From NCBI GenBank assembly GCA_028292505.1, contig JAQGMF010000027.1, forward strand, positions 31,081 to 95,080: a stretch of DNA of 64,000 nt, given 5' to 3'. The stretch comes from Rhodocyclales bacterium (GTDB lineage: Bacteria; Pseudomonadota; Gammaproteobacteria; Burkholderiales; Rhodocyclaceae). This document shows positions 36,777-49,177 of the stretch, one piece after another (position 1 is the first letter of the stretch; each line of letters starts with the position of its first letter). Made by a program: the position numbers and the translations under genes. A model generated the notes under the pieces. It did no database searches. It saw only the letters and a list, made by a program, of their open reading frames with translations, and was not told where the DNA came from.

Positions 36777-37092
36777 CGATAATCTTTATTATGTAAAGTT
36801 ACGTAGATTGATCAAGGCAGCATGGCGTCACGCCCAACCGTTCTGCTTCCACAAGTTTTACGAGCAAACTGACGGTCAGGTGTCATGCCCGCCGCGAATC
36901 AGCATTGTCCAAAAAGAGCCATTGCAATCCGGCGGCAATTTGGAGTGCTCGTCTCGCGAACTCCCAAGGTAAATCAACCAGACCGGATTCATCATGCGCC
37001 GTAAGGAAAATAGGAGCCAAAAAAATCCCACAGCGCCATGCGGCGACTGCGGGATTTTTGCTCGGTTAGCGCTGCTGCCTGCTACCAAAGTA
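36777..37092. other. Gap between the broken gene and second PL7 gene
   Basis: No gene is seen. Apart from the terminator at 37021-37059 the stretch shows only an AT-rich segment near 36778-36815. Confidence 0.5.
37021..37059 (-). terminator. Terminator of the second PL7 gene
   Basis: AAAAATCCC (37021-37029) and GGGATTTTT (37051-37059) form the base of a hairpin that continues with CAG/CTG and GCGCC/GGCG pairing. Read on the minus strand it ends in TTTTT and follows the lyase stop at 37093. Confidence 0.7.
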
Positions 37093-38424
37093 CTAACGCA
37101 TATTTATCTTCGTTATCTCCAGTTGGGTGTAGGCATTGGGATCTGTCTCATAGATATTTGCCGCCCAGCCCTTGTTGACGCAAACCGTGTTGGTACTGCC
37201 GTTGAGGTCGACTTTGGTACATGCCGCGATGTACACACCCGCTTTGAAGTAGCAGGATCCGACTATGCCAGTAAATAAGGTGGCAGGAGTCATCGCGGTC
37301 AGGCCCGTGCTCAGGTTGTGATAGGTCACGGTTGCCCTGCCCCCGGTAACGCCAATATCCACCGACATCTTGTCGCCTAAGTGGTAAGCGCTATCGAGCA
37401 CATACTCGGTCGTGTCGTTGTTGAGGTTAGCCTTGATAGTGCCAGTGTCAGATACGCCATTGGCATTCGGGTAGGCGGGGCCGAAGTACTTGATCATCAC
37501 GTTGTCATTTGATGCATCGTGTATCTGGGCAATGGAAGTTTCTGCTTTGTGGGTTGTCGTATGCGTCAAAGACTGCTCGACGTACATGCCGCGCGACGCA
37601 CTTTGGCACGACCAGGCAGCCACGTTAGCGCCGGTGCTGTCCATCTCGCGTAGTTCGGAACGCGCATACGCTGTCCCCGTGCTGGTTCGCGAGCCGCCAG
37701 CGGGCGCACGGAAATTCACGCCCACTCCGTCTGCATTCAACATGAAGTATGGATTGTTGCTGTACGTGGCCAGCTGCGGTTGCATGATGTAGTCGGAGCT
37801 GTTCGATGGGCCTGTTGGCTGATCCAACTTCCAGGATTGCAGGCCGCCGAAGGCTTGGGCCGGATAAGTGAAAGCGGCCGAGCTACTTGAGGAGCTGCTG
37901 CCGGAGCACGTACCTGCCCCGAGGGTATAGAACTCTACCTCGTTGATGCTCACCTTGGCGTTGACATCATTGCCTGTGCTTTCCACGCGCATGGTGGTCG
38001 CCGAGGTGTTTGAAAACTGTATCTGCACCAGGGCGGTCGTCAGACCATCGCTGGTGCCTGCACTCACGACCGTCCAGGTCGCGCCGCCGTCCTTTGATGC
38101 CTTGATGGTGTAGTCATAGTGCCGCGAATTCCCGTTGTACCAGGACAATTTCGCGTAATCGATCTTCTGGCAACTGCCGAGGGCGAACTGAATCCACTGT
38201 GTGCCACTGGCCGAACCACCAGTCCAGTGTGTATTCAAGTTGTTGTCGACCGCGTTGGCCGCAATGTTGGTGGTGTCGACCGAACTGGCCGTCACGTTAG
38301 CAGAGGGAATTACGAGCTTTGTTTGTGCAAAGGCCGAAACCGACGCGAACGTCATCACGCCAATGGCCAGCATCTTGGTGATACCGGAATATTTTGTCTC
38401 CTGCCTACTCTTCTGAATGCGCAT
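37093..38424 (-). CDS. Secreted PL7-type alginate lyase with N-terminal F5/8-type (CBM32-like) module
   Basis: The 443-residue protein begins MRIQKSRQETKYSGITKM after AAAGGAGG. A signal peptide ends near SAFAQT. A discoidin/CBM32-like domain (about 38-170; NNLNTHWTGG, WIQFALGSCQKIDYAKLSW, INEVEFYTLG) is followed by a short Ser linker (about 175-185) and a PL7 domain. All three catalytic motifs are present (RSELREM, QIHD, YFKAGVY), so it should be an active alginate lyase. QIH is usually linked to guluronate-containing substrates. It faces the other lyase across the broken gene. Confidence 0.9.
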   Translation of the reverse strand: MRIQKSRQETKYSGITKMLAIGVMTFASVSAFAQTKLVIPSANVTASSVDTTNIAANAVDNNLNTHWTGGSASGTQWIQFALGSCQKIDYAKLSWYNGNSRHYDYTIKASKDGGATWTVVSAGTSDGLTTALVQIQFSNTSATTMRVESTGNDVNAKVSINEVEFYTLGAGTCSGSSSSSSSAAFTYPAQAFGGLQSWKLDQPTGPSNSSDYIMQPQLATYSNNPYFMLNADGVGVNFRAPAGGSRTSTGTAYARSELREMDSTGANVAAWSCQSASRGMYVEQSLTHTTTHKAETSIAQIHDASNDNVMIKYFGPAYPNANGVSDTGTIKANLNNDTTEYVLDSAYHLGDKMSVDIGVTGGRATVTYHNLSTGLTAMTPATLFTGIVGSCYFKAGVYIAACTKVDLNGSTNTVCVNKGWAANIYETDPNAYTQLEITKINMR

Positions 38425-38803
38425 AGTGGCCTCCTTTGTCTGATTTTCTGCTGCTGGAACCGGCCCGCGCATTCCAGCGCAGTGCCTTGCAGTCATTACA
38501 GGTGAGGCGCAAATAAGCGTAAAGGGGCGGTCACTGAAGAGTCACGTAGGAATCTGTCCTACACTACTGGCAGCGGAATATTCTTTTGGGATATTCGTTG
38601 CCTGTTTTTCTTTTTTTACGACTGCAAAAATCGCGTAATAGACTGTTTAAAATGGATATTTTTTCACGCCACCGCAGAAAACTTAATGTTCCGCAACTTT
38701 CCTTCCCCGTGAATTTGCGGAATTTCCGAATGTTATCTTTTGTTTCTTTCGTGCACTATGGGTTTCACCGCCTAGTGCGCTAAGTTGCAGAGAAGTGAAA
38801 AAC
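38425..38803. other. Upstream region of the second PL7 gene
   Basis: No convincing gene. An inverted repeat GTAGGA (38546-38551) / TCCTAC (38557-38562) lies about 120 bases before the lyase start and could be an operator. The stretch 38570-38760 is visibly more AT-rich than the flanking housekeeping genes. Confidence 0.4.
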
Positions 38804-38824
38804 CGCGGGATTTCGATTCCCGCG
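38797..38824 (-). terminator. Terminator of ligA
   Basis: CGCGGGA (38804-38810) pairs with TCCCGCG (38818-38824). On the minus strand the hairpin is followed by GTTTTTC, 11 bases after the ligA stop. Confidence 0.75.
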
Positions 38825-38834
38825 ATGGTTCTAC

Positions 38835-40877
<2,043 letters not shown>

Positions 40878-41999
40878 CTATCGGAACAAACGCAGAGCGA
40901 CTTCGCTACCCGCCGGTATGCCCTGCCGCTCCATCTGTTGGTCGAACTGCGCGATCTGTCCACGGATCAAGCTGATGGAGCGATCCGACAGCAATACGCG
41001 ATTGTCATCGACGAGCACCCCGTTGAGTGCGCCGGCCAGTTTCTGCGCAAAGGCCACCATTTTGTCGAACGAGGCGACGGGGTCTGGTGCGCGTGGTACA
41101 TCAAGCGCAACGGTAATGCCGGTGGTATACAGGTTGCGTAGTTGCTCGGCAGAGAAGGCCGCCGCTTCTTGATTGGACAGTGTGTAGAGCGTGCGCCCCC
41201 CGTCGTCCTGTGCGTGGTAGGCACCGTCGGTATGTAGCATGAGACCCGCTGCTTCGGCCAGTCCACGAATTTTGGTGCCGGGAAAACTGCCATCCTTGGC
41301 CGCGACATTGATGGCGATCTGGATGTCGACGTCAGCACAGAAACGGTCCAGTTCGTTGGCGCGTTCGAGCACTTCGTTGCGTGCTGGCAAACGCGGTACG
41401 GCGAGAAACTGGTCGCACAGGCGCTGGATCTGATCGTAGAAACGCATCAGGTCGCTGTCGCTGACGGCACCACGTCGATCTGCCAATTGCAATGCGGCCG
41501 TCGCGCGATTGAGATTGCCGGGGCTGCGCGCATCGAGTTCGATCCACTGGTTGGTGCCGTCGTCCCAGCCGAACCAACGCAGCGGTTTGGAGAAGCCCGC
41601 CAGCAAGGCTTGTTGCGCAGTGAACAGCGACGCGGCGGCGATGCCGGCAGGCGCTTCGACGGTCACGATGCAATCGATGGCTTGCGAATCGACCGGCAAG
41701 GTTGGCTGCGAAGCGCGTGTCGTTTTCGTACGTACGACAGGCGGCGCATGAATGACGATGTCATCGCCGTCCCTGTCCGGATGATTGCCGCCCATTGTGG
41801 GTTCCATGCGGCCGCCAGGTGCTGGCGGGATGGCTTCGACCAGCTCCGCATCGAGCAGCGCATCGCGCTCGGCGGGGCGGAAAAGTTGTTCGGCATGCAA
41901 GCGCGCGCGGCGCTCCTGCCATACGTTGTAGCCGATGACGGCGGCAACCACCGCGCCGCCTGCGCAGACCAGGCCAAGCTGTAGATCACTGAATGCCAT
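40878..41999 (-). CDS. zipA: Cell division protein ZipA
   Basis: The 373-residue protein has an N-terminal membrane segment (about 7-25, LGLVCAGGAVVAAVIGY), a charged and Pro-rich linker (30-110) and a C-terminal ZipA_C FtsZ-binding domain (about 230-365; DVDIQIAINVAAKDGSFPGTK seen as shorter blocks, and LSNQEAAAFSAEQL). ZipA tethers FtsZ to the inner membrane. The similarity is weaker than for the neighbours, and the smc-zipA-ligA context carries much of the assignment. Confidence 0.82.
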   Translation of the reverse strand: MAFSDLQLGLVCAGGAVVAAVIGYNVWQERRARLHAEQLFRPAERDALLDAELVEAIPPAPGGRMEPTMGGNHPDRDGDDIVIHAPPVVRTKTTRASQPTLPVDSQAIDCIVTVEAPAGIAAASLFTAQQALLAGFSKPLRWFGWDDGTNQWIELDARSPGNLNRATAALQLADRRGAVSDSDLMRFYDQIQRLCDQFLAVPRLPARNEVLERANELDRFCADVDIQIAINVAAKDGSFPGTKIRGLAEAAGLMLHTDGAYHAQDDGGRTLYTLSNQEAAAFSAEQLRNLYTTGITVALDVPRAPDPVASFDKMVAFAQKLAGALNGVLVDDNRVLLSDRSISLIRGQIAQFDQQMERQGIPAGSEVALRLFR

Positions 42000-42072
42000 T
42001 ATTGCGACTGCTCTCTCATTTTTTGAATTCTTTCAGGCCGACTTTGTGTCGACTCCGGTGTTGTATTCGGTG

Positions 42073-45000
42073 TCATGCCGCAGTCTCTGCCGCGGAACTA
42101 TTCATCACAGCGGCAGGTTCAGCAAGCCGCAATGCTGCATCGATATCGACTTCGACAACGCGCGACACGCCCTGCTCCTGCATGGTCACGCCGACAAGTT
42201 GTTGCGCACGCTCCATCGTGATCTTACTGTGACTGATGAAAACAAACTGCGTCACCGATGACATGCGCTTGACCATCTCACAATAGCGCTCGGTGTTCGT
42301 ATCATCCAGCGGCGCATCCACTTCGTCGAGCATGCAGAACGGCGCCGGGTTGAGCTGGAACATGGCGAACACCAGAGCAATGGCGGTCAGCGCTTTTTCG
42401 CCACCGGACAACAAGTGGATCGAAGTGTTCTTCTTGCCCGGCGGACGCGCCACGATCTGCACGCCAGCATCGAGCACATCCTCGCCGGTCAGAACCAGCT
42501 CGGCTTCGCCGCCGCCGAACAATTGCGGGAACAGCTCGCCAAAGTGACGATTGACCGTATTGTACGTCGCCAGCATGGACTCGCGCGTATCGCGGTCGAT
42601 GCGACGAATCGCGTCTTCCAGCGTGCCAATGGCCTGCATCAGGTCTTCGTATTGCGCGTCAAGATAAGCCTTGCGTTCGGTGGTGCTACCCAGCTCGTCC
42701 AGGGCAGCCAGATTCACCGGGCCGAGTTCGGCGATCTCGCGCGTCAGTCGCGATACCTCGCGGCTCAGGCTGCCCTCCTTGAGTCCCTCGATCTGTTCAT
42801 CGGCAATGCTCCTGGCATCGACATTGAGCTCGGCCAAACGTTCATTGGCTTGCGTCATGGCAATTTCAGCGGCCTGACGCGCCAGTCGCCCGGCCGCCTG
42901 TGCCTCGCGCAGCGGCTCCAGGCCTTGTTCGCAGCGCATGCGTGACTCGTCCTGCGTGCGCAGTGCCGTGGCGATTTCTTCCAGCGTCTGGCGCCGCTTG
43001 AGCAACTCGGCCTCGCGTGCTTCGCGTAGTTGCAAGGCAGTCTGCAACGAGGTTTTCAGATTCGTCTCGTCGAGGCCGTCGCGCTCGGCAATCTGATGCG
43101 CCAGTTCGATTTCGCCACGCGAGATTTCCTCGCGCACCAGTGCTTCATTGCGGGCGATGTCATCGAGCTTGCTCTGGCATTCGCGCAAAGCAAACTCGGC
43201 CTCCTGCAGACTGCGCAACTGACGTGCCGACATCTCACGTGTCTGCGTCTGGCCCTGCTCGGCCTGCGCCAAGGCTTGCTCCACACTCGATAGCTGCATA
43301 CGCAAGCTATTGGCAGCCAGTTGATGCCGATCCAGCGCCTGCGCGGCGGCCTGCTTCTGGCCCGATTCGGTTTGTGTTGCGAGCTGGACTTCGTCGAGCT
43401 CGCCGCGCAATTGAACCGAGCGCTCCTCGTAGCGCGCCTGTGTCTGCTGCAGATGCACGAGAGCGATCTGCGCGGCGTGCTGCGTCTGTTGCAGCTGCGT
43501 TGCCTGCGCACGGCTGTTAGCGAGATTCGCATGAATGGCACGTAGCGCCATATCGAGTTCGCTGACTGTGGCACGGCGATCGGCGTGTTCGAACTCGGCG
43601 GCTGCAAGGCTGCTCGCCAGCGATTCCATTTCGCGTTGTCGTTCGAGCGCGCCATGGGTACGGGCGTCGGGCGCGAACAAGACGATCTCGCCGGCGCTGA
43701 GCAACTGGCCCGCTTTGCTGACCAGCGTGATGCCTGGTTCAAGCGCCACATCCAGCCACGACGTCAGTTCGTCGACCACGAAGACGTTGGCGAGCCAGGC
43801 ATCGAGCACCGGCGCAAGATCGGTTCGGCGCGTGCTGACCAACTCGCCTAGCGCACGTGAACCGGGTGGCACAACCACAGCAGCCGCAGACGCCGATGTG
43901 CTTTCGCGCAACAAGACAGTCGTAGCCGGAACGGCTTGCGACAAGGCTGCTCGAGCGGACTGCGCCGACACCGGCCCGCGCGCGCCGAGGCGTTCGCGCA
44001 AAGCCGCTTCCAATGCCAGTTCCCAGCCGCTTTCCACCGTCAGATGCTGCCAGACTGGGTCGAGCGCGGCGAGATCCGCAATGCGCAGCCAATCGGCCAG
44101 ATCGCCCTGGTCACGCAAACGGCTTTGCAGTGCACGAAGCGCGTCGAGCCGCGCACGTATGCCCGTGGCATTGCCGGCAGCCTGTTTCTCAGCCTCCTCG
44201 GCGCTGCGCAGGCGCGTCTGCAGTTCTTCCTGTGTCGTCGTCTGTTGGGCCAGTAGCGTCTCTAGTGCTGCAAGTTCCATCGCCAAAGCTTGCGTCCGGC
44301 TTTGGGCGGCATCGAGTTCTTCTGCAGACGGCGCGGTGAGCCGGCCCTGCTCTTCGAGGATGCGTTTGCCGCGTTCTTCGAGCGCCAGCAAGGCGCGCTC
44401 GCTGGCATTGCGCCGCGTTTCTTCGACACGTGCCTGCTGGTCGGCGAGCGCCAGTTCGCGGCGCACGCCATCCAGCGCGACACGCGCCTGGGCGAGCTCC
44501 TGCTCGGCGCTGGGTTGCAGGGCCTGCGTGCCGGCGTGCGCCTGACGCGCTTCGGCGAGCCCCTTTTCGGCACTGACGGCTTGTTCGGTCCAGCGTTCGC
44601 GTTCTGCGGTCAGCGTGGCCGCGCGGCCCTGCCACTGTGTTGCGGCGGCACTGAGTTGTTCGATGCGCTGTGACAGACGATTGCGCTGCTCGCGCATGAC
44701 ACGCAGTTCGTTTTCGATGCGCGACACTTCCGCCGCGATGGCATACACATCGCCCTGTGCGGCGCCGACGGCCTCGGACATGCGTGTGTGCTGCTCACGC
44801 GCAGCGGCCAGGCGTTGCTCGATCTGGCGCAGGTTTTCCTGTGCGGCTTCGAGACTGCGGCCACTCTCGACGACTGCCGCATCGGCGCGTTGCAACTCGC
44901 GCTCGCTCTCACGCAGCTTGAGTACCCACAACAGACTCTGACGTTGCAGCAGCGAATCATTGAGCGCGCGCCAGGTCTGGGCGACCTCGGCCTGCGTCGA

Positions 45001-45624
45001 TAACCGCGCGATCTGCTGACCGAGCTCGGCACGCAGGTCTTCGAGCCGTGCCAGATTGTCGCGGGCATCGGACAGACGACCTTCGGTTTCGCGGCGCCGT
45101 TCCTTGTACTTGGTGATGCCGGCGGCTTCTTCGAGGAAGGCGCGGACTTCTTCGGGCCGGGCATCGATGACGCGCGAGATCATGCCTTGCTCGATGATGG
45201 CGTAGGCACGTGGCCCAAGGCCGGTGCCGAGGAACAGGTCGATGACGTCCTTGCGGCGCACCCGCACACTGTTGATGAAGTAGTCGGATTCGCCGGAGCG
45301 ATCGAGCACGCGCTTGACGGCGATCTCGGCGTACTGTGACCACTGGCCAGCAGCGCGGCCGTCGGCATTGTCGAAAATCAGTTCGACGCTGGCGCGCGAG
45401 ACGGGTTTGCGGGTACTCGATCCATTGAAGATCACGTCCTGCATGGAGTCGCCGCGCAGCGCGGAGGCGCGCGATTCGCCCAGCACCCAGCGCACGGCGT
45501 CTATGACATTCGATTTACCGCAACCGTTCGGCCCGACGATGCCGACGAGTTGGCCAGGCGTGAGAATGGTCGTCGGGTCGACGAAGGACTTGAAACCGGC
45601 GAGTTTGAGCTTGGATAGGCGCAC
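42073..45624 (-). CDS. smc: Chromosome segregation protein SMC
   Basis: The start is placed at the GTG at 45624 (VRLSKLKLAGFKSFVDPT), giving 1183 residues, the normal size. The longer open frame upstream has no homology. The Walker A is GPNGCGKSN near residue 35, long coiled coils flank a hinge at about 500-640, and the signature LLSGGEKALTAIALVFA and Walker B FCMLDEVDAPLDDTN are at the C-terminus. SMC organises and separates sister chromosomes. It is divergent from dapC. Confidence 0.95.
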   Translation of the reverse strand: MRLSKLKLAGFKSFVDPTTILTPGQLVGIVGPNGCGKSNVIDAVRWVLGESRASALRGDSMQDVIFNGSSTRKPVSRASVELIFDNADGRAAGQWSQYAEIAVKRVLDRSGESDYFINSVRVRRKDVIDLFLGTGLGPRAYAIIEQGMISRVIDARPEEVRAFLEEAAGITKYKERRRETEGRLSDARDNLARLEDLRAELGQQIARLSTQAEVAQTWRALNDSLLQRQSLLWVLKLRESERELQRADAAVVESGRSLEAAQENLRQIEQRLAAAREQHTRMSEAVGAAQGDVYAIAAEVSRIENELRVMREQRNRLSQRIEQLSAAATQWQGRAATLTAERERWTEQAVSAEKGLAEARQAHAGTQALQPSAEQELAQARVALDGVRRELALADQQARVEETRRNASERALLALEERGKRILEEQGRLTAPSAEELDAAQSRTQALAMELAALETLLAQQTTTQEELQTRLRSAEEAEKQAAGNATGIRARLDALRALQSRLRDQGDLADWLRIADLAALDPVWQHLTVESGWELALEAALRERLGARGPVSAQSARAALSQAVPATTVLLRESTSASAAAVVVPPGSRALGELVSTRRTDLAPVLDAWLANVFVVDELTSWLDVALEPGITLVSKAGQLLSAGEIVLFAPDARTHGALERQREMESLASSLAAAEFEHADRRATVSELDMALRAIHANLANSRAQATQLQQTQHAAQIALVHLQQTQARYEERSVQLRGELDEVQLATQTESGQKQAAAQALDRHQLAANSLRMQLSSVEQALAQAEQGQTQTREMSARQLRSLQEAEFALRECQSKLDDIARNEALVREEISRGEIELAHQIAERDGLDETNLKTSLQTALQLREAREAELLKRRQTLEEIATALRTQDESRMRCEQGLEPLREAQAAGRLARQAAEIAMTQANERLAELNVDARSIADEQIEGLKEGSLSREVSRLTREIAELGPVNLAALDELGSTTERKAYLDAQYEDLMQAIGTLEDAIRRIDRDTRESMLATYNTVNRHFGELFPQLFGGGEAELVLTGEDVLDAGVQIVARPPGKKNTSIHLLSGGEKALTAIALVFAMFQLNPAPFCMLDEVDAPLDDTNTERYCEMVKRMSSVTQFVFISHSKITMERAQQLVGVTMQEQGVSRVVEVDIDAALRLAEPAAVMNSSAAETAA

Positions 45625-45831
45625 TTGTGTTCGCGTCGGGGCCGGGATAGGTCCAATGAGGGTCCAATAAGGGGCCAATAAAAGTCTGGCGAGAGTTTGA
45701 TCCTGGTACTGCGCCCGCTCCGCAGGCGCAAGGACCGGCACGCTTGGCGAGCTATAATATCATTCGAACGAATGCTGGCTGCCTGCCCGGACGAGCTCGC
45801 TGCCTCGCTTACCACATTGAGTCATTGCCAA

Positions 45832-47025
45832 GTGAACCCCCTCCTCGACAAGCTGCACCCCTACCCCTTTGAAAAGCTGCGCGCGTTGTTCGCGGGCGTG
45901 ACGCTGCCGGCACTTGCACCGATCCGCCTGTCGATCGGCGAACCGCAGCATGAAACACCGCTACTGGTGAAACAGGCGCTCGTCGATGCGCTCGGCGGCT
46001 TGTCGACCTATCCGACCACGATCGGCGTCGACGCGCTGCGCGAGTCGATTGCACAATGGCTGGAGCGTCGTTACGACGTCGATATCAATCCGGCAACGCA
46101 GGTGCTACCGGTCAATGGCACACGCGAGGCGCTGTTTGCATTCGCGCAATGCGTTGTCGATGCCTCGCAGCCTGGGGCGCTGGTGGCCAGCCCGAACCCG
46201 TTTTATCAGATCTACGAGGGTGCAGCATTGTTGGCAGGCGTAGAGCCAGTGTTCCTCAACCAGACGCCGGACAACAATTTCGGTCTCGACCTCGACAGCC
46301 TTGACGCAGCGCAGTGGTCGCGCGTGCAATTGTTGTTCGTGTGCTCGCCAGGCAATCCGACGGGGCGCGTGCTGAGTCTGGAGGAATGGCGCGCGCTGTT
46401 TGCGTTGTCCGACAAATATGGCTTTGTCATCGCGGCGGACGAGTGTTATTCCGAGATCTATTTCGATGAAACCAATCCGCCACTGGGTGCGCTGCAGGCA
46501 GCACACAAATTGGGTCGTGACGGCTTTCCACGACTGGTGGTGTTCCACAGCCTGTCGAAGCGCTCGAATGTGCCGGGCCTGCGTTCGGGCTTCGTGGCCG
46601 GCGATGCGACTATCCTCAAGAAATTCCTGCTGTATCGCACCTATCACGGCTGCGCGATGAGCCAGTCCGTGCAGTACGCCAGCATTGCCGCATGGAACGA
46701 CGAGAGCCATGTGCGCGACAACCGCGCGCTGTATCGCGAGAAATTCGAGACTCTGGTGCCGATGCTGACACCAGTGCTCGACGTGAGCATGCCGGACGCC
46801 GCCTTCTATTTATGGGCACGTGTGCCCGCGAATTACGCTAGCGACGATGCCGGATTCGCACGCGCCTTGTTCGCGCAGACCCATGTCACTGTCCTACCCG
46901 GACAATATCTGGCACGCGAAGCACATGGTGTGAATCCGGGTCAAGGCTTCGTGCGCATCGCGCTGGTCGCAGGTGTCGAAGAATGTGTCGCGGCGGCGCA
47001 GCGCATCATCAGTTTCTGCAAATAA
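45832..47025 (+). CDS. dapC: Succinyldiaminopimelate aminotransferase
   Basis: The 397-residue class I PLP aminotransferase starts at GTG with VNPLLDKLHPYPFEKLRALF, which matches the betaproteobacterial DapC start. An open frame extends upstream but is non-homologous. LPVNGTREALFAFAQ, CSPGNPTGRVL and the PLP lysine in HSLSKRSNVPGLRSGF are visible. It makes N-succinyl-LL-diaminopimelate for lysine and peptidoglycan. dapD, the preceding enzyme of the pathway, follows after 45 bases. Confidence 0.9.
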   Translation: MNPLLDKLHPYPFEKLRALFAGVTLPALAPIRLSIGEPQHETPLLVKQALVDALGGLSTYPTTIGVDALRESIAQWLERRYDVDINPATQVLPVNGTREALFAFAQCVVDASQPGALVASPNPFYQIYEGAALLAGVEPVFLNQTPDNNFGLDLDSLDAAQWSRVQLLFVCSPGNPTGRVLSLEEWRALFALSDKYGFVIAADECYSEIYFDETNPPLGALQAAHKLGRDGFPRLVVFHSLSKRSNVPGLRSGFVAGDATILKKFLLYRTYHGCAMSQSVQYASIAAWNDESHVRDNRALYREKFETLVPMLTPVLDVSMPDAAFYLWARVPANYASDDAGFARALFAQTHVTVLPGQYLAREAHGVNPGQGFVRIALVAGVEECVAAAQRIISFCK

Positions 47026-47070
47026 TTCAAACACTCATTCAAACACCCTACAAGAAACACGAGGTACATC

Positions 47071-47895
47071 ATGTCATCACATCCCCTCCAATCCATTATT
47101 GATGAAGCCTTCGAGCGCCGCGCCGAGATCACGCATGGCTGCACGAACCGCGAACTGGCCGCAGCGATTGCGCAAGTCATTACCGATCTCGACGGCGGCC
47201 GCTTACGCGTGGCTGAGAAAATAAATGGCGAATGGGTCACCCACCAGTGGATCAAGAAAGCCGTGCTGTTGTACTTCCGCACGCATGACAATCAGGTAAT
47301 GAACGCGGGCGACCTGCGTTATTTCGACAAGGTGCCGACGAAGTTTGGCGACTACTCCGAACAGGATTTCCGCAACGGCGGTTTCCGCGTCGTGCCTTCG
47401 GCAATTGCACGCAAAGGCACCTTCATCGGCCGTAACGTGGTGCTGATGCCCTCCTACGTCAATATCGGTGCCTATGTCGACGAAGGCACAATGGTCGACA
47501 CTTGGGCGACTGTTGGCTCCTGCGCGCAGATCGGCAAGAACGTGCATCTCTCCGGCGGCGTCGGCATCGGCGGCGTGCTGGAGCCGCTGCAGGCCAACCC
47601 GACCATCATCGAAGACAATTGCTTCGTCGGCGCCCGCTCGGAAGTTGTCGAAGGCGTGATCGTCGAGGAAAATTCGGTCATTTCGATGGGCGTATACCTC
47701 GGCAAAAGCACCAAGATCTACGACCGTGCGACAGGCGAGGTAAGCTATGGGCGCATTCCGGCGGGATCGGTCGTTGTCTCTGGTAACCTGCCATCGGCCG
47801 ACGGCAAGTATTCGTTGTATTGTGCTGTCATCGTCAAGCGCGTGGATGCGCAAACGCGGGCCAAAACGTCGATCAACGAGCTGTTGCGTGACTGA
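47071..47895 (+). CDS. dapD: Tetrahydrodipicolinate N-succinyltransferase
   Basis: A 274-residue left-handed beta-helix acyltransferase. It opens [18 protein letters not shown]. The hexapeptide region (about 105-235) includes [37 protein letters not shown] and [17 protein letters not shown]. It succinylates tetrahydrodipicolinate in the lysine/DAP pathway, directly before DapC. Confidence 0.97.
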   Translation: MSSHPLQSIIDEAFERRAEITHGCTNRELAAAIAQVITDLDGGRLRVAEKINGEWVTHQWIKKAVLLYFRTHDNQVMNAGDLRYFDKVPTKFGDYSEQDFRNGGFRVVPSAIARKGTFIGRNVVLMPSYVNIGAYVDEGTMVDTWATVGSCAQIGKNVHLSGGVGIGGVLEPLQANPTIIEDNCFVGARSEVVEGVIVEENSVISMGVYLGKSTKIYDRATGEVSYGRIPAGSVVVSGNLPSADGKYSLYCAVIVKRVDAQTRAKTSINELLRD

Positions 47896-47956
47896 GCGCT
47901 GACCACGCAGACGCAGTGCGTGGGTGCACTTGTGCCCACCCTACACGGGAGTTGCC

Positions 47957-49135
47957 ATGATTTTTGATCGTCTGTTTCAGCTGATGTCGGAGCGCCAGGC
48001 TTCGGACATTTTTGTCACGGCTGGCGCGCCGATCCACATCAAGATCAATGGCGCCATCGTGCCCATCAATCAGCAGATCATGGAGCCCTCCGTAATCCAG
48101 AAGATGGCTTACGAAATGCTCAATGCCGAGCAGGTGTCGCGCTTCGAGAAAGACCGCGAACTCAATATTTCCTTCGGGCGCAAGGACGTCGGCAACTTCC
48201 GTATCAACTTGTTCTGGCAACGCTCCAGTATCGGCATCGTCGTGCGCTTCATCCAGAGCGAGATACCGCCCTTACACGCGCTGGGCCTGCCGCAAGTGCT
48301 CGAAGAAGTCATCATGGAAAAGCGCGGCCTGATGCTGGTGGTCGGCGCCACCGGCTCCGGCAAGTCGACGACCATCGCGTCCATGCTCGACCACCGTAAC
48401 ATCCACCAGACGGGCCACATCCTGACGGTCGAAGATCCGATCGAATACCTGTTCCAGCACAAACGCTCCATCGTCAATCAGCGCGAAATCGGCTTCGATA
48501 GTCATAGCTGGACCGATGCGCTGAAGAACGCGCTGCGCCAGGCACCGGACGTGATCCTGATTGGCGAAATCCGCGACCTGGAGACGATGAAGTTGGCCAT
48601 CTCCTACGCGCAGTCCGGTCACCTGGTTGTAGCCACCCTGCACGCCAATAACTCGTACCACGCGCTCAATCGCATTTCGAGTTTTTTCCCGATGGAAAAT
48701 CGGCCCCTGCTGTATCTCGACCTTGCTGTAGCGCTACGCTCAATCGTTTCGCAACGCCTGGTACGCCTATCCGATGGCAGCCGTATCCCCGCCGTCGAAA
48801 TTCTCATGAACACTCGTCATATCGCCGATCTCATCGAGCACGGCGAGTTCGGCGGCGTGAAGGAAGCCATGGAACAATCGCTGGCGCCAGGCTCGCAGAC
48901 CTTCGAGCAGGATCTTTATCGCCTGTACCGCGAGAACATGATCACCCTGGATGAAGCCCTGCTCAATTCCGATTCGCCGACGAACTTCTCCTGGTTGGTG
49001 AACAACGCTCAATCGCAAAGCGACCATGCATCACCGACATCGGGCGATTCCGCGTCTCTCGTCGAGTTCGAGGCTGCAGAGGACGATGGCGCCTCTTTCA
49101 GTTCATTCACCTTGCATATGGAAGAACCGGGCTGA
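47957..49135 (+). CDS. pilU: PilT/PilU family twitching ATPase
   Basis: The 392-residue protein begins MIFDRLFQLMSERQASDIFVT. An N-terminal PAS-like pilus-ATPase domain (1-100) precedes the RecA-like ATPase with Walker A GATGSGKSTTIASML, the Asp box (EDPIEYLF), Walker B (VILIGEIRDLETM) and the His box (GHLVVATLHANN). It powers pilus retraction. The C-terminal tail beyond residue 345 is longer and more acidic than in PilT, which favours PilU, but PilT is not excluded. It sits between dapD and prmB. Confidence 0.8.
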   Translation: MIFDRLFQLMSERQASDIFVTAGAPIHIKINGAIVPINQQIMEPSVIQKMAYEMLNAEQVSRFEKDRELNISFGRKDVGNFRINLFWQRSSIGIVVRFIQSEIPPLHALGLPQVLEEVIMEKRGLMLVVGATGSGKSTTIASMLDHRNIHQTGHILTVEDPIEYLFQHKRSIVNQREIGFDSHSWTDALKNALRQAPDVILIGEIRDLETMKLAISYAQSGHLVVATLHANNSYHALNRISSFFPMENRPLLYLDLAVALRSIVSQRLVRLSDGSRIPAVEILMNTRHIADLIEHGEFGGVKEAMEQSLAPGSQTFEQDLYRLYRENMITLDEALLNSDSPTNFSWLVNNAQSQSDHASPTSGDSASLVEFEAAEDDGASFSSFTLHMEEPG

Positions 49136-49177
49136 TCGCTCACGACTTCGATCTGCGTTTCGGTACAAACAATCAAT

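Noticed and set aside
38586..38783. A 65-codon frame in the AT-rich gap before ligA
   Set aside because: There is no Shine-Dalgarno, no recognisable family and atypical composition. It is probably chance.
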